From positions 186,001 to 250,000 of the forward strand of contig NZ_BMKA01000002.1 of NCBI RefSeq assembly GCF_014643735.1: DNA of 64,000 nt, in the 5' to 3' direction. The translations under genes were made by a program, and so were the position numbers. Below are positions 57,579 through 64,000 of this stretch, piece by piece (position 1 is the first letter of the stretch; every line of letters begins with the position of its first letter). The notes beneath the pieces are model-generated. The model saw only the letters and a list, made by a program, of their open reading frames with translations. It was not told the DNA's origin and made no database searches. This stretch comes from Neptunicoccus cionae. GTDB lineage: Bacteria > Pseudomonadota > Alphaproteobacteria > Rhodobacterales > Rhodobacteraceae.

Positions 57579-58505
57579 ATGTCTGACGCTCAATTCGAGG
57601 TGACAGTTGCTGTGATCTGCGCGGATATTTCGGGCAGCACAGCGCTTTACGATAAGGTCGGCAACCGGAAGGCCCGCGCCCAGATCGACGGATGCCTGAC
57701 TATATTGCAAGACGTGATCAGTGAACACGGCGGAGAGTTCATCCACTCGCGCGGCGATGATGTATTGTGCATCTTTGAAGATCCGAACAATGCGCTTGAT
57801 ACCATGCAGGCAATGCTAGCCCGTACACGGGACGGGGCGCTATCTGTGCATATCGGGCTGGACTTCGGCCCTGCCATCCGCACGCGTAATGACATCTTCG
57901 GGGATTGCGTTAATGTGGCCGCCCGTCTGTCAGGACTTGCCAACCCCAAGGAAGCCTTGTGCAGCCGCACGCTGTTCAAAGAGATCTCGCCCGAGGGCCG
58001 TGCAGAACTCCACTATTTTGACAGTCGCAAGCTGCGTGGGAAGGCCCGCGCCGAGAATATCTACCGCTATGCCGATGTCACCGTTGCAAGCAGCACGCAG
58101 GTCTCCTTCGGCGCGGCGCCCAACACGGACCTGCCGCACGCCCCCCGCGATGGCACAGAGCAACTTTCGGCCCTGATCGCTTATGACGGCAGTGTCGCTG
58201 AATGCACCCAAGAGCGCGAAGTCACTGTGGGACGCGCCGAAACCTGCGATCTGGTTCTGCCCCGCCAATGGGTGTCCCGCCGTCACATCATCATCGAAAT
58301 GCGCAAGGATCACGCCTACCTGCGGGATGTCAGCTCTAACGGAACCTATGTTTGTTTGCCAGGACAGGACCCGATCCTGCTGCGCCGCGAAACTATGGCG
58401 CTGCCGGGCAAGTGCATTTTATCGCCGACCAAGCACCCCGAGTCCGAAGATGCCCTTTCCGTGACTTGCCAACTGCACCATCTGGCCCAGCTTAAACCCG
58501 CATAG
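57579..58505 (+). CDS. Class III nucleotide cyclase-FHA fusion
   Basis: The 308-residue cytoplasmic protein has an N-terminal adenylate/guanylate cyclase domain (about 8-165) with metal-binding Asp 16 (CADISGST) and Asp 60 (SRGDDVL), and transition-state Asn 112 and Arg 116 (VNVAARL). The position usually holding the adenine-binding Lys appears to be His 56. A C-terminal FHA domain (about 205-285) has GRA (218-220), SRRH (233-236) and NGT (254-256), the phosphothreonine-binding set. It may link protein phosphorylation to cyclic-nucleotide synthesis. AAGGA precedes the ATG. Confidence 0.85.
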   Translation: MSDAQFEVTVAVICADISGSTALYDKVGNRKARAQIDGCLTILQDVISEHGGEFIHSRGDDVLCIFEDPNNALDTMQAMLARTRDGALSVHIGLDFGPAIRTRNDIFGDCVNVAARLSGLANPKEALCSRTLFKEISPEGRAELHYFDSRKLRGKARAENIYRYADVTVASSTQVSFGAAPNTDLPHAPRDGTEQLSALIAYDGSVAECTQEREVTVGRAETCDLVLPRQWVSRRHIIIEMRKDHAYLRDVSSNGTYVCLPGQDPILLRRETMALPGKCILSPTKHPESEDALSVTCQLHHLAQLKPA

Positions 58506-58544
58506 GGTTCGCTCTGCTGCACTCCCCCAACAAAGGACAATCCA

Positions 58545-59828
58545 TTGTTCCGCTTTCTCGTCGCCGTTTTCCTGACACTCCTGCCACTTAGCGTGGCCGC
58601 TCAAGAGGTCATTCCCCTTAAGAACACCGGCGGTCTGCATTCGGCCTATGTTGTGCCGCGCAATGATTTCAATCGCGTGGATGTGCAGGTACTGGTGCTC
58701 TCAGGCAGCTATGACGATCCGGTTGTTTCTGGAACAGCCCATTTCCTTGAACACCTCGCGGCGTTCTCTGCGGACACCTATGTGCTGCGTCAACCCCGCG
58801 AGAGGGATCTTTTCGCCAAAACATCCGCAGTTGCGACGATTTACACCAATTCGGGGCATCCCGCGGAAATCGACCGACTGATGAAACTGTCCCGCGCCCT
58901 GCTCGACACGCCGGAATTACCCGAGGATTTTCTGCAAAGTGAAAAGAACATCGTAGAGCGGGAAACATTCCTGCGCGAACGTCAGTTTCCCACCCGCTGG
59001 CTGCGCCGCAAAGCGCTGCAAAACCTCTATGGTTCCACCCGTGGACGGGCCAATGACATCATCGCGGATGTGCCCAAGCTCAGCCTAGAGGCCGCGCTGG
59101 ACTTTCATGCCAAACACTACGTGCCGTCCAACATCATGTTGATCATTTCGGGCAACATCCCGCCCGAACTTGCGGAAAAGAAGGTAGCGGAATATTTCGG
59201 GGATACAAAAGCGTCCGAGCCGCCGGAAAAGTGGTGGCTAAACGAAAAGCCTGCGCCCGGATTGCGCAAGATCGAGCGGCTGTCTTCCAACCGGCTTTAT
59301 GATGACACGCTGGTCTATTCCAAATTCGTTCAATACCCCGTCGAAGACACCAGCATCGACTTGCAGGGGGAGTTCTTTATCGGCGTTTCCATCTTTGAAA
59401 GCCGCATCCGCGAGGCGTTGATTTTCAACAGTTTTAATATCCAATCGGTGAACACCAGCTTTTTTCTGGCCAAAAACGGCGATATGGAAATGGTATCCTT
59501 TCTGGTCCCGATGCCGGGTGTAAGTTTTGAACAGGCGATGGAGGAGTTTGAAAGCACCATCGCAACTTTGCTCGACACACCACCGGACGCGCAGGAAATC
59601 GAAACCGCCCGCAAACGCAATGCTGCCCATGCTATTTCCGCCGCGCGACGTCCTGATGACTTTTTGTCTTTCCTTGAAAACGTCGGTTCTGACGGGTTGC
59701 CGCCGATCTCTCCGGGCACCTACGCCGAGCTGATCGAAAGCACCAGTGACGCAGAGGTTCTGGGCTTCTTGAAATCCCTGATCGCACCCGCCCCTGTCTC
59801 TGCCATTTTTGCCTCAAAGGAGGGTTAA
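58545..59828 (+). CDS. M16-family zinc peptidase, catalytic subunit
   Basis: The 427-residue exported protein has a signal peptide (1-19, ending SVAA before Gln 20). The inverted zinc motif HFLEH (66-70) is followed by the distal Glu in NIVERE (about 138-140). TTG 58545 is the start; AAAGGA lies 7 bases ahead and no ATG is near. It is one base from a second M16 gene lacking the zinc motif, so the two probably form a periplasmic heterodimer similar to other M16B pairs. Confidence 0.87.
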   Translation: MFRFLVAVFLTLLPLSVAAQEVIPLKNTGGLHSAYVVPRNDFNRVDVQVLVLSGSYDDPVVSGTAHFLEHLAAFSADTYVLRQPRERDLFAKTSAVATIYTNSGHPAEIDRLMKLSRALLDTPELPEDFLQSEKNIVERETFLRERQFPTRWLRRKALQNLYGSTRGRANDIIADVPKLSLEAALDFHAKHYVPSNIMLIISGNIPPELAEKKVAEYFGDTKASEPPEKWWLNEKPAPGLRKIERLSSNRLYDDTLVYSKFVQYPVEDTSIDLQGEFFIGVSIFESRIREALIFNSFNIQSVNTSFFLAKNGDMEMVSFLVPMPGVSFEQAMEEFESTIATLLDTPPDAQEIETARKRNAAHAISAARRPDDFLSFLENVGSDGLPPISPGTYAELIESTSDAEVLGFLKSLIAPAPVSAIFASKEG

Positions 59829-59829
59829 G

Positions 59830-61173
59830 ATGTTGTTGCGCGCCCTTACCCTGCTGACTGTCTCCCTGCTTTTGCCGCTGATGGCACGGGCCGAACTGAT
59901 TGCCGGATCATCAGACCCGAAAATCGCCCAACTGACACCGATGCGCAACGGGCTGTCCGCGATCACGCTTGTCTGGGCGATCCCCGATCTTGCCATGAAC
60001 CGCGTGCTGTCCCTGAACGCGGGGCTGTCCACCGCCATCAGCAGCGGCACCGCAGAGATGTCAGCCTTTGAGGCCGAAACCTACCGCGAAGTGAATGGAA
60101 TTTCGCTTGGCATCTCCACCCAGCCGACAGACATAGCCCTAACCCTGACCGCGCCCCATGCCGCCTTTCCCGATGCGCTAGCCCATCTGAACGCCCTCTT
60201 GGTTAATCCGGCGTTTTCGCAGGATTGGTACAAGCGCCAGTCTCTGCTTTTGGCCCCCGTGAAAGTCACGAAGAACCGCCGCCCATCCCATGTGATCAAC
60301 GTGCTGGCGGATTACGTCCGATTTCCGGTGGCAACGGACGGAACCGATACGTCGCAGGCGGACTATGTCTTTGGATTGCCCCACCAGATCATCATCCGCA
60401 CGCAGGAACGCGATCCTTCGCCGCTAATCCAGACCGCTATCAACGGGCTTCCCCTGCGCAATGCGCCGGTCCCGTCGGATCACGCGCCCAAGGAACCGGC
60501 CTCGCTGCCCAAGGGGATCATCTTTGCTCCTGATTCGGATGGGCAGGAAACCCTGATCATTGCCGTGCACCACAGCCTGTTTGACACACCGGAACAGCAG
60601 GTTAGGGCCAATCTGCTGATGGATTACATGGGCGCCAATCAGGGGTCCGAGATGTTCCGCATCATCCGGCAGGAAATGCGCGCAGCCTATGATCCGGCCT
60701 CTGTGTTTCGTCAAACCGCACGCGATCACGCGCTGCTCGCGCTTAGTGCGACGGTATCGACGCCGGAATGGCCAGCGGTGTTAGAAACCATTCGCACTAT
60801 CTATGAGACCACCCGCGCGGGTGACGTGGGCGCGCAAGGTCTGGCCAATAATCACCGCCGCCTGCTGCGCGGGTTTGAGTATAAATTCGCGACCAACCCG
60901 TCTTGGTCCGCAATGCAATTCCTGTTTGAATACCCCGATGGCACAACGGGGGACGTGCAAATCCCGCTGTTTTCCGCACTGGTAAAGGCCAAACTGGATG
61001 AGGTCGCAAAACAAGGGGCTGACAGCCTACCGCCGTTTTCGGATTACCTTATCGTTCTGATCGGCGGCACATTGCCTCCAAGCGCAGAGATGCAGAGTGA
61101 TGGATACTGTGAGCTGTCCCTTTCGCAGCCCCTGCGCCGGTGTCTGGAACAAATGAACGCCGCGCAGCAATAA
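59830..61173 (+). CDS. M16-family protein, non-catalytic partner
   Basis: The 447-residue protein has a signal peptide (LLRALTLLTVSLLLPLMARA, cleaved before Glu). Fold-level M16 features are present (SAFEAETYREVNGISLG, QGSEMFRIIRQEMRAAYDP) but there is no HxxEH, so it should not bind zinc. Together with the catalytic partner upstream it would form the peptidase chamber. AAGGAGGG precedes ATG 59830. Confidence 0.85.
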   Translation: MLLRALTLLTVSLLLPLMARAELIAGSSDPKIAQLTPMRNGLSAITLVWAIPDLAMNRVLSLNAGLSTAISSGTAEMSAFEAETYREVNGISLGISTQPTDIALTLTAPHAAFPDALAHLNALLVNPAFSQDWYKRQSLLLAPVKVTKNRRPSHVINVLADYVRFPVATDGTDTSQADYVFGLPHQIIIRTQERDPSPLIQTAINGLPLRNAPVPSDHAPKEPASLPKGIIFAPDSDGQETLIIAVHHSLFDTPEQQVRANLLMDYMGANQGSEMFRIIRQEMRAAYDPASVFRQTARDHALLALSATVSTPEWPAVLETIRTIYETTRAGDVGAQGLANNHRRLLRGFEYKFATNPSWSAMQFLFEYPDGTTGDVQIPLFSALVKAKLDEVAKQGADSLPPFSDYLIVLIGGTLPPSAEMQSDGYCELSLSQPLRRCLEQMNAAQQ

Positions 61174-61179
61174 GACGGG

Positions 61180-61758
61180 CTAAACCCCCACGACCCGCCG
61201 CACCATTGCAACGTAGCTCTGCACTACAGTTTCGCGGTCAAGCCTTCCGCCTTCACGGTACCATGTGTTCACGCCGGTCAGCATTGCCAGCACGGCGAGT
61301 GTTGTCAGTTTGGGATCGCCCAGCCCTTCGCCCCCGCAGGCCACCAGAATATTTTCGAGCACCTGCTCGTATTCCGCCCGCATGGCCTCGATCTGCGCGA
61401 AATTTTCCGGCGTCAGGTTGCGCAACTCCATGTAGGAGATGAACACCGCATCCGCCCGATCCAGATGGTGCAGGATATGAAAGCGCACGAAACTGTCCAA
61501 CCGCGCCAGCGGCGCGGCACCAGCGTCCACCTCCTCCCAAGTGGCCAGAAGCTCCTCCATATGGAACTGCATCAACTCGAACAGCAGGCTTTGCTTGTCT
61601 GGCGTATAACGATAGAGCGCACCGGCCTGCACGCCCACTTCCGCCGCAATCTGGCGCATGGATACCGCCGCAAACCCGTGCTGTGCGAAAAGCCGCAGGG
61701 CGGCGGCCCGCACCAGTGGTCCGGTTTTCTGTGAACTGGAGCCGGATGTCCGCGCCAT
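61180..61758 (-). CDS. TetR-family transcriptional regulator
   Basis: The 192-residue protein has an N-terminal TetR HTH (about 14-60, VSMRQIAAEVGVQAGALYRYTPDK) and a helical C-terminal domain. It resembles regulators of fatty-acid or acyl-CoA catabolism in Proteobacteria. It converges with the M16 operon and lies divergent from a small lipoprotein gene; a TetR-like palindrome is 49 bases upstream. Confidence 0.87.
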   Translation of the reverse strand: MARTSGSSSQKTGPLVRAAALRLFAQHGFAAVSMRQIAAEVGVQAGALYRYTPDKQSLLFELMQFHMEELLATWEEVDAGAAPLARLDSFVRFHILHHLDRADAVFISYMELRNLTPENFAQIEAMRAEYEQVLENILVACGGEGLGDPKLTTLAVLAMLTGVNTWYREGGRLDRETVVQSYVAMVRRVVGV

Positions 61759-61806
61759 GTGTTGTCCCTGCCCTTGATTGTCGCCCTATACTGCCCCCAA
61801 AAGAAA

Positions 61807-61820
61807 TGAACACCTGTTTA
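61807..61820. promoter_or_regulatory. TetR-type operator-like palindrome
   Basis: TGAACACCTGTTTA is a 14-base inverted repeat around CC with one mismatched pair, about 49 bases before the TetR start and in the shared divergent region. The form suits autoregulation by the adjacent TetR protein. Confidence 0.4.
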
Positions 61821-61911
61821 ATTGCAAGCCCAAAGGCGGCAACCGCGGACCATTGCCCTGCCTGCCGGTTTTCCATAAACTCCGTCCAGCACAAAACCGG
61901 AGCCGACCTTG

Positions 61912-62178
61912 ATGCGCCTGATCCTTCTTCTGACCGCCGCACTGGCGCTGGCAGCCTGTTCGATCAAATCGAACCGGCCCGATTACCAGTACCCGAACGG
62001 ATCCGATGCAACAGGCGCCGACTGGCCCGAACTGGCCGTAACCTCAGAGCTCGCCGCAGCCGGACAAGGCGTCACGCAAACGGCTAAGGACAATCAGGCC
62101 GCAACCGAAAGGCTCGCCGTACGCGCGCGCGCGCTGCGTGCGCGCGCTGCCCGCCTGCAACGGGACGTTGCCAATTGA
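61912..62178 (+). CDS. Small predicted lipoprotein
   Basis: The 88-residue protein has a signal peptide and lipobox LALAAC (lipidated Cys about 16). The mature part is Ala/Arg-rich with a helical C-terminal half (ATERLAVRARALRARAARL). GGAG lies 9 bases before ATG 61912. Similar small lipoproteins precede hom in some Rhodobacterales, but I cannot name a function. Confidence 0.75.
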   Translation: MRLILLLTAALALAACSIKSNRPDYQYPNGSDATGADWPELAVTSELAAAGQGVTQTAKDNQAATERLAVRARALRARAARLQRDVAN

Positions 62179-62275
62179 CCCCCGTCGGGGACCGGATCAG
62201 ATTGCACCCTATGCGCCCTTGGGCTAACAGGGGTCGAAACCCGCAGTATTCACCCGTTTTTCAAAGGTAGATCCC

Positions 62276-63562
62276 ATGTCCACCACACTCCGTCTCGGCA
62301 TTGCCGGACTTGGAACCGTCGGTTCCGGCGTCATCAAGATTGTTCAGCAGAATGCAGCCCTTCTAACGGCGCGCAGCGGCTGCACGATTGAAGTGGCAGC
62401 GGTCAGCGCCCGCTCCCGCGGGAAAGACCGTGGCGTGGATCTCTCTGCCTACGACTGGGAAGATGATCCGACCAAGCTGGCACAGCGGGATGATGTGGAT
62501 GTCTACGTCGAACTGATGGGCGGCGAAGACGGTCCGGCCAAAGCCTCGGTTGAGGCGGCACTGGCGGCGGGTAAACACGTTGTCACCGCCAACAAGGCGC
62601 TGCTGGCCCACCACGGCCACGCGCTGGCGACTGCGGCAGAGGAAAACAACCTGAACCTGCGGTTTGAAGCCGCTGTTGCCGGTGGCATTCCGGTGATCAA
62701 AGCCCTGACCGAAGGTCTGGCAGGCAACAACATCACCCGCATCATGGGCGTGATGAACGGCACCTGTAACTACATCCTGACGCGGATGGAAAACGCCGGC
62801 CTGCCCTACGACGAGGTCTTTGAAGAAGCCAATCAGCTCGGCTTTCTTGAGGCGGACCCGAACCTTGATGTGGGCGGCATTGATGCGGCCCATAAACTGG
62901 TACTGCTGTCTTCCATAGCCTATGGCACGCAGGTCGACTTTCCCGCTGCGGAATTGCAAGGGATCGGTGAGATCTCTATCGACGATATCCGCGCTGCCAG
63001 TGATATGGGCTACCGGATCAAACTGCTCGGTCTCAGCCAAATGACGGAAAACGGGCTGGAACAAACCATGCAACCCTGTCTGGTGCCGTATAACTCGCCG
63101 CTGGGCCAGCTTGAGGGTGGCACCAACATGATCGTGATCGAAGGCGATAGCGTCGGCCAGATCGTCCTGCGCGGCGCAGGTGCGGGTGAAGGCCCGACAG
63201 CCAGTGCCGTGATGGGCGATGTGATGGACATTGCGCGGGGGATCACCCTGCCGGTCTTTGGCACCCCTGCCGCGCAACTGGTGGACACGCCTGCTGCCCG
63301 CTCCCAAGCGCCTTCGGCCTATTACATTCGCACCAGCCTGCGGGATGCCCCCGGTGTGCTGGCCAATATTGCCCGCGCTCTGGGCGACGCGAACGTATCC
63401 ATAGATCGCCTGCGCCAGCAGAACCACGACGGGGACAGCGCCCCTGTGCTGATCGTCACCCACCCCTGCAAACCATCGGATGTGGAAGCGGCAATCGAGG
63501 GCATCAAAGCCACAGGCGACGCCACTAGCGAGCCGATTGCCCTGAAGATCGTCGAAGTCTAG
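62276..63562 (+). CDS. hom: Homoserine dehydrogenase
   Basis: The 428-residue enzyme reduces aspartate semialdehyde to homoserine for threonine and methionine. NAD(P)-binding GLGTVGSGV (11-19), catalytic MGVMNGTCNYIL, EADPNLDVGGIDAAHKL and a C-terminal ACT regulatory domain (about 350-428) are all visible. AAAGG precedes ATG 62276. The ACT domain suggests feedback control, typically by threonine. Confidence 0.94.
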   Translation: MSTTLRLGIAGLGTVGSGVIKIVQQNAALLTARSGCTIEVAAVSARSRGKDRGVDLSAYDWEDDPTKLAQRDDVDVYVELMGGEDGPAKASVEAALAAGKHVVTANKALLAHHGHALATAAEENNLNLRFEAAVAGGIPVIKALTEGLAGNNITRIMGVMNGTCNYILTRMENAGLPYDEVFEEANQLGFLEADPNLDVGGIDAAHKLVLLSSIAYGTQVDFPAAELQGIGEISIDDIRAASDMGYRIKLLGLSQMTENGLEQTMQPCLVPYNSPLGQLEGGTNMIVIEGDSVGQIVLRGAGAGEGPTASAVMGDVMDIARGITLPVFGTPAAQLVDTPAARSQAPSAYYIRTSLRDAPGVLANIARALGDANVSIDRLRQQNHDGDSAPVLIVTHPCKPSDVEAAIEGIKATGDATSEPIALKIVEV

Positions 63563-63623
63563 GCAAACAGGCCTGCCGGAACGCAACACGGGTTCCGGCT
63601 TCCATTTTCTTAAAATGTCCAAA

Positions 63624-63657
63624 GAAAAACCCCGCAGCTTTCACTGCGGGGTTTTTT
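63624..63657. terminator. Bidirectional terminator between hom and atpF
   Basis: ACCCCGCAG (63629-63637) and CTGCGGGGT (63644-63652) form a perfect 9-bp stem with a 6-base loop, flanked by an A-run on the left and TTTTTT (63652-63657) on the right. It can stop transcription from both converging genes. Confidence 0.92.
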
Positions 63658-63709
63658 GTATCTTTGTGCCAGAGTCAGACCCCGTATCGAGGCCTATCCG
63701 ACAGTCAGG

Positions 63710-64000
63710 TCAGTGCAGCTTTTCGCCCACGTCCTTGATAGAAGCGTCGATCAGCGCGCCTGCGTCTTTTGCAGACATGCCTTTCGCGATTACATCGCTG
63801 GCCGCAGCAACCGCAACTGCGATTGCACGATCCCGCACGTCCTTGATCGCGGCAGCTTGCGCCGATGCGATCTGGTCCTCGGCACCTTGCAGACGACGGG
63901 CGATAGAGACTTTGATGTCTTCTTTCGCCTGTTCGGCAGCGCGGCTGGCCTCGGCTTTGGCGGTTTCAACAATGTGGTCGGCCTGTTCGGACACTTCCTG
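63710..64000 (-). CDS. atpF: F0F1 ATP synthase subunit b (5' partial)
   Basis: The last 96 residues of subunit b, an Ala-rich coiled coil ([33 protein letters not shown]) ending VGEKLH, are present. The frame is open to the window edge, so the membrane anchor lies outside. It is the stator subunit of the H+-ATP synthase; in Rhodobacterales it follows the other F0 genes. Confidence 0.9.
   Translation of the reverse strand, partial: QEVSEQADHIVETAKAEASRAAEQAKEDIKVSIARRLQGAEDQIASAQAAAIKDVRDRAIAVAVAAASDVIAKGMSAKDAGALIDASIKDVGEKLH

Noticed and set aside
62118-62160. Alternating GC tract near the end of the small lipoprotein gene as a Z-DNA or repeat element
   Set aside because: The CGCG-rich stretch encodes an Ala/Arg helix in frame and is explained by codon choice.

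Overview
The window looks like chromosomal DNA from an alphaproteobacterium of the Rhodobacteraceae (Roseobacter-type). The family-level signs are a GC-rich composition, a B12-dependent class II ribonucleotide reductase, a short 445-residue ProS, a DnaA-like HdaA next to ppk and ppx, edd-eda, a urtABCDE urea transporter and a DUF2937 gene beside lolC. Genes are densely packed, often with 4-base ATGA overlaps. I see no rRNA, IS element, prophage, CRISPR array or origin. The window starts inside the last codons of hrpB and ends inside atpF.

Left part (1-15854): a lone glycosyltransferase behind an array of palindromes, a DMT exporter and wrbA/LysR. Then comes the most distinctive locus. On the minus strand a MarR-type regulator is translationally coupled to a creatininase-family amidohydrolase, a ketopantoate reductase-like dehydrogenase and an SDR; an M20 peptidase and a DMT exporter follow closely. 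On the plus strand is a complete dipeptide/oligopeptide-type ABC importer followed by an RraA-like aldolase. Two matching operator-like palindromes lie between the two arms. I infer one regulon for taking up and degrading an unidentified amide- or peptide-like compound.

Middle part (15851-45530): urtABCDE (minus), an MFS exporter, an N-terminally anchored RTX calcium-binding protein and nrdJ with a probable pair of NrdR boxes. These are followed by tRNA-Pro(UGG), a DUF192 protein and a double cold-shock-domain protein, pdxH and fabI, an SDR, and the Entner-Doudoroff genes edd-eda behind a LacI-type palindrome. Next are gpt, a cystathionine beta-lyase-like enzyme and RidA, recR-ybaB, MATE and MFS transporters, and the lipoprotein-release genes lolD and lolC with a DUF2937 gene and proS. 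A 24-bp scar of a second lolC-like 3' end sits over the lolD start.

Right part (45531-64000): a patatin-like lipoprotein, an EamA exporter divergent from a YafY/WYL regulator across a perfect 17-bp inverted repeat, and a minus-strand polyphosphate/replication-control block (AI-2E permease, hdaA, ppk, ppx). Then come a coupled pair of Lin0512 paralogues, nadK, glyA, a nucleotide cyclase-FHA fusion, a catalytic plus non-catalytic M16 pair, a TetR regulator, a small lipoprotein, hom and the 3' part of atpF.

Gene functions come from recognising protein families by eye. Operators and promoters are pattern-based and untested, and no database searches were run.
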